From assembly GCA_002794775.1 (NCBI GenBank), contig NBAY01000081.1:118782-182781 (forward strand): a stretch of 64,000 nt of DNA, read 5' to 3'. Each line of letters starts with the position of its first letter. Position 1 is the first letter of the stretch. A program made the position numbers and the translations under genes. The stretch is from Porodaedalea pini (Eukaryota; Basidiomycota; Agaricomycetes; Hymenochaetales; Hymenochaetaceae). The notes beneath the pieces were generated by a model that did no database searches, was not told where the DNA came from, and worked only from the letters and a program-made list of their open reading frames with translations. Positions 20,036 to 29,980 of the stretch are shown here, piece after piece.

Positions 20036-20995
20036 TCAGCGCCGGTGTTTAGTCTGAGTCTGCTTTTCTTGCCTCTCTTGCCTCTCTTGCCTCCTTTTCT
20101 CTAGAATTCTATCTTCTTCAGCAGACTTCACTTCCCTGCGAAGGTGATCCATATCTCTGAATATCTTATGGAGCTCTCTCTTCGCATCCTTTATTGTTTC
20201 CTCAGCTTTCTTATCCAGCAAGCCTTTATACTCCTCCTCAATTTCCTTAATCCTCTGTGTTCCATTTTCAATCATAGGAATATCTAGTGATTGATTGTTC
20301 ATATCCCTTTCTAAGTTGTCGGTCTCGTCTTTAAGCTTGGAGATCTTTTCTTCGTTATACGCACTGCAGATGGTCATTTGCACCTCGGAGGCAGATTTGC
20401 AAAAAGATATGGCTCTCTCCAGGTAGAGGATGGACCTCAGCCTCAGCGCATAGTGTGCATCTTCGGAAAACGTCACTAGCTCGTTGTCCTCCCGTTCCTG
20501 CGATGAGCTTTGTACCACTCCAGTACCGAAATTAGCATGCACATCTTTGATTGCATTATCATGTGCTGTCCAGACATTATTGATGGCAGTTGTGACGTCT
20601 TTTGTGGTTTTCTCCTTGGCCTTCTGTGCATCCCGCAATCTCGGGCTCCGGTTGGCTTCCTCCAGCGCTTCAATGGTATGCTTATCAGGATGATTCATAT
20701 GCGCTTCATGTACCTTGATCATAGCCTCCTCTGCCGCATTAGCTTCCTTACAGGCAGCTTCGTTCGGCTCCAATGCTTGCAGAACTGCGTTGAATGCTTC
20801 CAGGCTATGCTTGAACAAGTCATATTTGCCTCTTGCTCTTTCGGATTCCCGTAACAGGTCACGGAGGGCCGAGCCTACTTTATCGCAGACGTCGAAGAAT
20901 TCCTTTCACGCTTTTTGATATGCTTTATTTTGCGCGTCCTTGGCTTTCTTCTTATTCGCTGCTGGATTGGACCTCTTGTGCCACCCTCTCAGCAT
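20036..20995 (-). pseudogene. Coiled-coil family member cc-2, one nonsense codon
   Basis: From the conserved ATG at 20995 (MLRGWHKRS) the frame of 320 codons is open except for one TGA at 20906–20908, codon 30, where cc-4 has an arginine codon. Downstream the protein is complete: ERARGKYDLFKHS, EPNEAACKEANAAEEA, ALRLRSILYLERA, IENGTQRIKEIEEE and the family tail QTQTKHRR. The conserved TATA-to-ATG segment is present, so the copy is probably transcribed or recently was. A shorter protein could start inside, but the simplest reading is a pseudogene caused by one C-to-T change. Confidence 0.75.
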
Positions 20996-21071
20996 ATTGT
21001 TCTGTGGTCAAATTTAAGTTTGTGGCGCTGGAAAGTAGGATGTATGCATACCAAATCGTACAAAAGGTCGG

Positions 21072-21085
21072 CTATTATACTACTA
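21072..21085 (-). promoter_or_regulatory. cc-2 TATA region
   Basis: On the minus strand TAGTAGTATAATAG, then GCCGACCTTTTGTACGATTT, matching the other three family members. Confidence 0.5.
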
Positions 21086-21129
21086 CGGATCGCGGTGTAA
21101 CGTACTTTGCAGACGTAGTTTTGCGGCCC

Positions 21130-21885
21130 CATACCTGCTTACGGGGAATCGATATAGTCTTACAACTTTGCTTATACCAGATCTCGAAAAAAGACATATT
21201 GCTGAGTCCTTAACAATTGCACAGATAGTGCATCAAGCGAAGGTGACAAGTTGCCAGTGGCAGAACATTGCGGTTTGGTAGCGCTGCCCGTTGCTGACGA
21301 GATGGTGCTTTCCCAGGAGCGCTGTGGAGACTCGACAGATGTATCCGAGATTAATTCGTTGGTATTGACGGTGTTAGCGCAGGTGTAGGGCTTTGAGACT
21401 TGGATCAAAGCACCACTGGCAGTTACGAGCTGCGCAAAGTTAGGCGTACGTGTGGGCTACCCAGTACTGTGCTGTGATGCAAAATGTCGGAGCACTGTGC
21501 AGTGCGATGCTGACAGCCAATACCACGCAGTAGTCTCCAGAGAGCGCAACGTTAGATGTAACCGACCCCGCCGCCTACTCACTCCCAGTGGCCCTTTAGG
21601 TAAGCTAGACAGCATACAACCGTCCTGGGTCAGACTTTGAGCATAGTACAAGCATTCACTTGGGAAGTTAAAGACCGTTCAAATTTGTATTTATCATGAG
21701 AAGACTGAGCAAGCCTGATAGGATACTTTGGTCTCGAGTTGACACTACTCACCAGGGGTATGAGGAATGAGAAGTAATTCTTCACGGTAAGGAGAGAATG
21801 CAGCATTCTCTTGCTGCATTTACAGCAACAATGAGATGCGTGATAGAGAACCTTCCGCGTCGGGATGATGAGAGACTCCACACCA
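21130..21885. repeat. Conserved 5' flank of the cc-2 cassette
   Basis: Aligns with 4200–4727 and 23160–23640, and near 21790–21880 with the block containing CAGCATTCTCTTGCTGCATT that is also at 23776. It is cut short compared with cc-1 and cc-3, so cc-3's 3' flank begins directly after it. Confidence 0.65.
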
Positions 21886-21889
21886 CGCC

Positions 21890-22175
21890 CCGTCGCCGTC
21901 TGTCAGTGGGTCTGAGACTTGTTGGTCCACCTTCGGCTGGTCCTTTCAGATTCCGGGGGGCTAGTAGTAGTACAAATCAACTCAGTTCAAGTTTCGCGCT
22001 CGCGTCTCATACTCCGAAAATAATATTTATTTCTAGTCAGGAATCTAGAAGAGAGTACTACATAGTACTATGTAGTAGTAGTGCATCTGGTGATTCTGAT
22101 CTACGCTCACTAAACCATGTGCCGTTCTCTGCGTCTTCAGCCCTGTGTCTTAGCTTGAGCCTGCAGCTGCTTCTC
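21890..22175. repeat. Conserved 3' flank of the cc-3 cassette
   Basis: Aligns with the 3' flanks of the other coiled-coil genes (GACTTGTTGGTCCACCTTC, GGAATCTAGAAGAGAGT). Confidence 0.6.
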
Positions 22176-23021
22176 TTACCTTTCTTTCCGTCCCTCGACT
22201 CTCTTTCGTTCATCAGCCATATCCCGGAATATCTTTTGCAGCTCTTTATTTGCAGCCTCAGCTTCCTTATTCGGCAAGACCTTAGCAATGGAGTCCCTGA
22301 GTTCTTCAAGCCTCTTCTTTCCTTCTTTAAGCCCGTCCGCTGTTTGCGTGCGAGTATGCTTATTATACACCGTAAGCCTCATCGTAAAAGTCGGAGATTC
22401 GCGCATACACATCCTTGATGGACTGTTGCTTCTCAAAAGCGGCTTCCCAATGAGATAGAGCTCTAGTAAAGTTGGGGACGGACTTCAGCTCTAGCACATA
22501 GATTGTATCTTTGAGAAACTGTCGTATTGCGTCGTACTCTTCACGCATATACTCTGGTGCGCCCGCTCGGAGACTTTGTTCGTTATGCAAGTCATTGTTC
22601 AATAACTTATTTGCCTTATTATCTGCGTTCTTGACTTCTTTGATTTTATCGTCTAGTGCTAGTGTGGCTTTTTTCTTGGCCTCCTTTGCGTTTTCCATTC
22701 TCTGATTGGCTTTCTTCAGTGCTTCACTGGATTGTTTACTACCAGTATGGTTTCCACGCGCCTCGCTTGCCTTGATCAAAGCTTTCTTTGCCGCATCAGC
22801 TTCGTCACAGGCAGTTTGGTTGTCCCACGATGCTCGTAGAGCTTTTCTCAGTGCCTTGACTTGATCCTCGATCAAGTTGTTTTTGCCTATCGCTCTCCGC
22901 GAGGCTCGGACCATTTCCGAATTTCAGACCAGACACTTTCTATTTCATCGACCCCTTCTTTTTGCTTGGCTTTCTTATCTACTGCTGGTGGATCGAGCTC
23001 CCATCGTGGCTGAGTCGACAT
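22176..23021 (-). pseudogene. Coiled-coil family member cc-3, frameshifted
   Basis: Starts at the conserved ATG at 23021 (MSTQPRWELDPPAVDKKAK) after the family leader. The first frame stops after 44 codons; the homologous protein continues in another frame from about 22914 (RAIGKNN…IYVLELKSVPNFTRALSHWEAA…VYARISDFYDEA) and stops at 22363. The tail is in a third register to 22176 (RLEELRDSIAKV…ELQKIFRDMADERKR). At least two frame losses and a small deletion near 22340–22400 are needed. An unrecognised intron could explain one of them, but cc-1 and cc-4 need none. Confidence 0.75.
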
Positions 23022-23110
23022 GTTGTTCTCGTGTGCGTGTGGTCAACTTTAGAGTTCGTGTGGTGTTGGCAAGTTGGGTGTACGTATACCAAATCGTACA
23101 AAACGACGCC

Positions 23111-23128
23111 TCTTATGTACTATATAGA
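23111..23128 (-). promoter_or_regulatory. cc-3 TATA region
   Basis: On the minus strand CTATATAGTACATAAGA, then GTTTTGTACGATTTGGTATA and GACCACACGCACACGAGA just before the ATG. Confidence 0.55.
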
Positions 23129-23159
23129 TCGCGCCGGTGCAACGTAGTTTATTTGCAGC

Positions 23160-25188
23160 TCCATGCTTGCTTGTGGGGAATCCGCATAGTCTTCCGACTT
23201 TGCTTATAGCAGATCTCGAAAAAGGACATATTGCTGAGTCCTTTGCGATGGTACAGATAATGCCGTAAGCAAAGGTGATAGAGTCGAGCTCTGGGGAGAA
23301 GCGACGCACGCATGCAATTTTAATATATAGTGGTAATGAAAGTGCGGTTCGCATTGACGTGCTGGCATGGCTGAGGGACTTTGCGACTTGGGTCAAAAGC
23401 ACCAGTTACGAGCCGTGCAAAGTTAGGGGTAAGTGTAAACTGTCCAGTCGACGGCGCGCCGTGCAGTACGGTGTAGACTGAGAATAGCATCAAATGGCTT
23501 CCAGAGAGTGCGACGTTGGAAATGACCGACTTCATTGCATCCTCACTCCTAGTTGTCCTTTAAAGAAGTTAGATTGCATACAACCGTCCAGACTTCGCGC
23601 ATCCAAACATTCACTTGGGAGGTTACTGTCAAGACTGTTCGAGTTTAGTATTATGAGGTAGTTGAGTGAGTATGATAAAAAAAAACTTAGCTTTCGACTT
23701 CTGAAATGAAACGAAACATTAGCAATCCGAGTAAAGGACACCGGTCATCGCCGACGCCAGTGATAGAGGAGAGGATGCAGCATTCTCTTGTTGCATTTAC
23801 AGCAACAATGAGATTCGTAATAGAGTACCTTCCGTGTCGGAATGACGAGACGCTTCAAGTCGCTGAAAATGGTTCCGGTCTGGAAAAGAAACGGGACGAG
23901 TACTAGTGTTACGTAGTGAACGGTGTCTTGAGTTCCACTGGAAAAAAATCTTTTTGCGCTTCGTCGCGTCGTGCTCGTGACCAGAGCAGACTGCGAGAAA
24001 AGTTCGGATGCCGGCGCCGAAAAGACGCCAAAGGGATGTAAAGGGGCGCGCTCGAGTGAGGAGAAGGAGAAAAGAAGGAGAAAAGAAGGAGAGAGGTAAC
24101 ATTCTTTCGCAGCGATGAAAAGGCCCGGGCAGATTCAGGACGCGAAAGGCGCGTCTTGTTGTCCTTCGCGGCCAGGTGGTTCATCTACTTTTGTGCAACA
24201 CGGATGTGATTCTTGGATGCCGTGAAGAGTCCAACAGTCCAGATATAATACGTGCTTGTACAGGCGCGACAGTGGGATAGGCTAGGGATCCATGTCCGGA
24301 CGAGCACGAATGTTCGAGTGACGTCTTTTCTCCTTTCTTTCGCGTGGGTTGCTTGGTTTCGGTTTCGGGTTCAGAGTAAAGGAGAAGGATCCAGAAACAC
24401 GACATGTTGCGTATACAGAGAGGCTTTAGATGGTGGCGGTTTATGCTACGTCGCGCCGATTCTACGAAGCGCGTCGAGGCGCATGCTTTTGTCCTCTTGA
24501 TCGCATTTTGCCTTCGTCGAGATTCAAAAATCATCACGTCCTATATTACACATAGTTCTTCAGCTGTGTAGGACACGTCGACATATATACAGCAAGTTTT
24601 CCATGCTTACAAAAGGAAGGAAGAAGGAAGGAAGAAGGATGACGCGTCATAATACTTTACAAGTTACAGCAAATGGAGAGCATCAACGGTCATAGTAAAG
24701 GGGAGGGGGATGGGGGAGGTGGAGAGTTACTAAGACAAACAGATAGGGCGAGAAAAGCGTATGTGAAAGCAAGCAGAGGCATGGTACAAGAAAGACAGAA
24801 CAAAACAGGGGAGAAGTTGGACGGTTTATAAATAGCGGTACATCCTGGGTTTTTTTTATCATATCAATAGGACAAGGCAGGCATAAGCGGCGATACGGAT
24901 TTGAGAATGAAGGACATGGAGCAAGCGGGAGATCAGCTTAGCATAACAAATGATATTAACAAAACATGGATGGAAAAGATGGAAGGAAATGGCCTGAAGG
25001 CAGGCATCCATGGAACTCGAGATCAATTCTTGTGTTTTTTTTTCTTCTTCTTCTTCTTCACTTCCTTTTTACTAGTGGCTCGACGACAAAGTGCTAGTGA
25101 GCAGCATTTCGGACAGCTTCGCACGCCAATGGCACACGACATACGTATGGCGGAGCACTCTCCTCCTGTTCTCTACGCAATCTCTTCC
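23160..25188. repeat. cc-3 5' flank and HMG-1 downstream region (diverged duplication copy)
   Basis: Third version of the segment at 1–1435 and 4728–6159, more diverged. It contains the cc upstream block (23160–23640), a block at 23640–24190 with the GACGCG/CGCGTC pair (24139–24155), and the presumed 3' UTR region of HMG-1. CT-rich tracts occur near 24060–24090 and a T/CTT tract at 25035–25062. I see no further gene. Confidence 0.7.
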
Positions 25189-28100
25189 CTACCTCTTCCT
25201 CTCCTTCGCGCGCTCAATCGGCGAGCCCATTCCAGGGACGGGCCCGGGGTAGCGCTCAAGCAGATACGCACCATCACGTCCAGCACCACTCACACCCAAG
25301 CCCAGACTCCGATCTGCACCGTGTCCTACACCAATTGCGACGCCGGCATCATCATCAGAACCGTGACTAGAGACGTACTGCGAAGTGAATCCACCATTAT
25401 GATTCGCGTTGTCGTATACGAACTGCGCCCCTCCGATGCCGTGTAGCGGACCGGAAGGAGCGTGATCGTGCGATTGAAGCTGTAGATGCGGATGTCGATG
25501 GGGCTGCTGCGCGCTGTCGATCGGACCTTCACTTGGACTCGGCGTAGGTGTAGGATTAGGGCCGGGACCAAAAGCTATCCCATCTCCGCCATCTCCGCCT
25601 CTGCTCCCGATGCCGCCGCTAGCAGTACCAGTACCAGCACTGTACCCATACCCATACCCATACCCATGACGATAATACGAGGAGAACGCGTCCGTATCGA
25701 AGCCCGAATATGGGTACGGATATGCCGCGCCTGGAAACGCATTCGCACCGCCGTAGAGACCGATTTCGAACCCAGGGCCAACGCCAGGAGCAGGCGCATG
25801 ACCAGAACCAGGACCGAACCCAGCGCCCGCGCCAGCCCAATCAGTGAGTGAAGAGTACGAAGAGAGGTGCGGGACGTGATTCGCCTCACCCGTCCCCGTC
25901 CCGCCCACGGACGCGTCGGCGCGCACGTGCGCAGGCGAAAAGGTAAGCGCAGACGAAGGGGCAGAGGCACGCGCGTCCATGTCGGCATCCATATCCATAT
26001 CCATATTCACGTCCGCGTCCACACCCATGGTCGGACTCTCATGCGCGCGCAGCAGCTGTTCCTGCACGGCGGCACCGGGAAAGCGGGGCGAGAGCGGCGA
26101 GACGAACATGTCTGCAGGCGCGTGCGCGAGCGCCGGAAGCATCATAGGCGAGAGCGCGTTTTGTGTCTGTGCGCGGTGATAGTAGGTAAGCTGCGGTCGA
26201 CTATTTGATTGTGGATAGGGATGCAGGTGCGGGTGGTGTGCAAACGGCTGCGTGTGTGCGGACGGCACAAAGGGGGGCGACCCGTGCCCGTAGGTCGGAG
26301 ACGAGGCGGAGAGGGGCGACGACAATGATGGAGAGAGCGGGGGCGGTGAGGCTTGCTAGATATGTCGCCAGAAAAGAGAGAAAAATCGGAATCCGTCGTA
26401 AAGAAGCAAAAATATTCAGATACCAGATGAGAGAAGGCATATAAGAAAGAAAGAAAGAAAAACCCCCACTCACATCAACGTCCACACCGCGTTCATACGC
26501 GGTCATATTTCCATATCCAAACCCATGTCCACTAGGAAACCCCGTCCGAAAGGGCCTCACGGCCGCAGTCGATACGGTGTTGCGCCGGGTCGTGCGCACC
26601 ACGCCAGTCGCATTCGCATGTACACCTCGCGTAGCACGACTCTGCGTCTGGCTTTGGCTTTGGCTTTGACTCTGACTCCGACTCTGAATCTGAGGTTGAG
26701 GTTGAGGTTGAGACTGAGCTTCGGAATGGGACAAGGAATGTGAATGCGAATGCGGGTCCCGACGTCGCTGCGACGCCGATCCCGCAAAGAACGCGCCATC
26801 AAGCTCAAACTCGCGCACAAGGCCCTGACCACTCCGCCCCTCCCGCCCTTGTCCCTCTTGTCCTTGATGTGCACCGTATCTGCCAAACAGCGCGCCGGAC
26901 CCGGAGAGCGTGAGACTAGCAGGAGTTCCATCGACAGCGCGTCCATTAGGGCTAGAAGGATCATTGATATCAGAGCTTGCGCTCGCGTTTATATTGGCAT
27001 TGGAGGGAGGCGGCACAGGGTAGTTCGCGCTTGACTCCAGTCCCAGCCCCACTCCTAAACCAGAACTTGAATTTGAACTTGCTGGGACAGGCGCGCCATC
27101 TATCGCTGCCGTCGCAGGCGGAACCGATTGAAGAGAATCACCCGACACCAAGGGCTCCGCCCCTTCCCGAGCATCCGCAGAAGCAGGAGCAGAGGCGGAG
27201 CGGCGCGCGATGGCTGTCAGCGGGACTGCGAACCGCGAGTCCAGCGCTTGCTCGTCTTCTCGATCCCGACCCCGATCCTGATTTTGCTCTCGATCCCGTC
27301 CTTGTTCGCGGCGTTCCTGTGAAGATTCATGACGAGCGTCTGTCCCAGCCTCAATTTCGGCCTCCACGCGTACCTCCCTCCCCGGTTCCGAAGCCTCTTC
27401 CGCGTCACCGTGCGCCTTTGACGCTCCAATTTCTGGCACGTCTCCTCCTCCTCCTCCCTCCCGTACTCGTCCACATGCTCCCGCTTCAGGAGTCAGAACG
27501 GAAACGGAAGCGCTAGTGCCCGCTTCTGTGTCCGCGCTCCCATCCTCAGCTCCAGATACACGTGAAGGCGAAGGAATGATCAAATTCGACGGCTCTTTAT
27601 TCTGCTGCTTTCCTCGGCTATGCGTTCGCGCTCCCGCCCTCGTCTTCGACGGCGACTTTGACGGAGACCTGGTCCCGCTCCTGCTCTTGTTCTCCGCTTC
27701 GGCCTTCGGACTGTTTGAGCTGCCGCTAGCGTCCTCAGACTCGGTTTTCAGCGTACTCGGATTCGAGTGCAGATTTGGATTTGTGTCATCAGCAGGAGCA
27801 CTGCGCGCCTGTCCCTGCGCATATGTGCCGTCCCCGTCCTCCTCAAACCCCAAGCCTGCGATCGCCCATGGCGGCAAACCGAGCGCGCTCGCGCTCCTAT
27901 TCGCGTCGGTGCTCGTATTCGTATCCGCACCTGCATTCGTATTCGTACTCGTACTCGTATTCGGTACGCCCAAGCCGGAGCTCGCCTCCACTCCCGTTCT
28001 CTCCTCCCTCTCCTTCTCTTTATCCTTATCCTTCCGCTTCCTCCCTTCCCTCCTATACCCTCGTCCCCTCCTGCTCTACTCCTCCCAGCACCCGCACCCG

Positions 28101-29535
28101 CACTCGTACTCCCTCCCCCAGTCCCGCCACCCCAATCATCCACCCCAATGCCTCCGCCTCCTCCCCACCCACCTCCACTTATTCCCCCTCCAACCCCAAC
28201 GCGCCCACCCACGCCAATCCCACTCGCATTCTCTGGCCGAAAGCGCCAGTCAGGATACTTGGCGCGATGCTCCGCCTGCGCCGCACGCGCGCGGTTCTCC
28301 CATACGGCGCGTTCATGTGCGGGGAGCGCGCGCCAGAGCTGGCCGGCGAGCTTGCTGAGCGAGGTGGAGGGCGCCGTTGGTTTGGCGTTGGTTCCGTCTT
28401 TCCCGTTTCCGTTTCCGTTTTTTATTTTGGCCCCACCGTTGTTTCCGGACTTGGAGGCACTGGAGGGGGACGGTGAGGAGGAAGGCTCGAGCGTGATGAC
28501 GCTGCCGGGTCCGAGGGCGCTCACGCCCTTCGCAGAGACGGCGGAGAGCGAGGAGAGCGAGGACGGAGAAGAAGAGGTGGCGGCGGCAGCGGCGTCGGCG
28601 TCGAGGCGCTGCGTGCGCACGAAGGAGGCGCGGAAGAGGATGAACGCGTTTGGCGGACGCGGGATGTAAGACGGTGGGCGCGCGGGTTTCCTTGATCCCC
28701 CCTGTCCTGCTGCTTGTCCTCCCGCTGACCCGTTCGGAGCTGCGTTGCCCTGTGCGTTTGCGTGCGAATTGGAGCGGAACGGGCCCGAGGCGGGCTCGCG
28801 CTGCTCGTCGAGCGCGAAGTCGAGAGAGGGCGAGCTCGAGCTGAGGCTGAATGTCTGCGTTTGCGTCTGCGTCTGCGAGTCGGTGAACACGTAGGAGGGC
28901 GAGGGCGCGGGGGACGGCGAGCCTGCGTCAGCGTTGGATGGACTCGGCGCGTCTGGAGCGCCCGCAGTCGGGTGCGCGGACGAGAGCGGGTGCGCGTGGA
29001 AGTGGGAGAAACTTGAGGGAGGAGGGTGCGGGAGGCCTGGCGGGTAGAGCGGGTAGTGAGGAGGGTTTGGCGTGTCGAACGTGGACGCGCCCGTGCCCGC
29101 GCCCGCGTGAGTCACTGTTGATGCGGGGGAAGGCGCGGCACCGAAGGCGGATGGCGTCATGGTCGTCGCGAACGTGTATTGCATGCCCGCGCCCGCGCCG
29201 ACATGCTCGCGGAGCGTAGGACTGAGCGTGAGGCTGAGCGGGGGCGGCGCGGACGCGTCATCCGCGTACGGCGGGGGCTCGACGAGCGGCGGGAGGTCGT
29301 CTGCGTGTATGCGGTGGCGGGAAAGTTAGAGTTAAAAAAAGACGCTGTGAAGAGAGGGGGAAAGAAGACGAGAGAGGGGCTGACCGTCGTCGTCGTCGTC
29401 GAGCGTGTCCGCGCTGAAGAGGGCGACTGACTTGGGCGGCATTAGCTGGGAGGCGGTGTACGGGCGCGGACAGAGGTGGGAGGAGAGCTTGCGGTCGTGG
29501 TCGATGTTGGCGATGTTGGCGAGCAGGGCAGGCAT
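25189..29535 (-). CDS. HMG-box transcription factor HMG-1
   Basis: Large minus-strand regulator, about 1358 aa in the preferred model. Exon 1 is 29535–29385 (MPALLANIANIDHD…DDDDD). An 84-nt intron (29384–29301, GTCAGC…GCAG) leads to the exon with the HMG box, about residues 260–412. A frame change after the box needs an intron; 28143–28076 (68 nt) fits the phase but is weakly supported. The last intron, 26473–26356 (GTGAGT…CTAG, phase 0), is well supported. The box begins RPPNAFILFRASFV, has an insertion of about 80 Ser/Ala/Gly-rich residues, then resumes LAGQLWRALPAHERAVWENRA…HRAKYPDWRFRP. The rest is disordered, with SQ/PQ and YG repeats, charged stretches and a LGLPPWA motif shared with HMG-2. 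It is presumably a nuclear DNA-binding regulator; the target is unknown. Another ATG at 29442 is possible. Confidence 0.8.
26650..26725 (-). repeat. Microsatellite coding Ser-Gln / Pro-Gln repeats
   Basis: Short repeats of CTTTGG, CTCTGA and GAGGTT type inside HMG-1 encode (S/P)-Q repeats. Related low-complexity coding is seen at 25640–25672 (YG repeats) and 25990–26015 (MD repeats). Confidence 0.6.
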
Positions 29536-29779
29536 GGAGCGCGGCTGCGGTCGTCGTTCGTCGTCTTCGTCGTCGTCGTTCTTCTTCTTGTTCGTCGTTG
29601 TGCGCACTGTTGTCGTCGTCGAGAAGAAGAGGACGGAGAACAAGGAGGGCCGGAAAGAGATATTTGAGCAGGTAGGGTGACGGTATGGCATGCAAGATCC
29701 GTGCAGTGCTATACAGGCAGCTTCGCCCCGAGCACACGGAGCCTTCTCCTCGACGCGTGTGACTGCAGTGTGACAGGCA

Positions 29780-29980
29780 ATGCACCCGTTCTCCTGCGCA
29801 CGACCGGAAATGAACTCGAATGGACGGTCTGAAAGGGACGGCTATACATGTTCATATTACATGCACAGCGTCCATCATCACACAACAAGACGCGCCTTTC
29901 GCGTCCCTCCCTCCCATCGATCTTCCATCACTATACATCGCCCCTTCCTCTTCTCCTCGCTCGTCCTTTAGCTCTCTCTG
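29780..29980 (+). repeat. Diverged copy of the GACGCG block upstream of HMG-1
   Basis: In the opposite orientation to 330–560, this shares ACAACAAGACGCGCC…CGCGTCC and weaker similarity for about 100 bp after it. It contains the inverted pair at 29889–29905. It may belong to the HMG-1 upstream region. Confidence 0.45.

Noticed and set aside
27516..28669. Plus-strand frames rich in P, S and H opposite HMG-1
   Set aside because: They are antisense shadows of low-complexity HMG-1 exons, with no domain.
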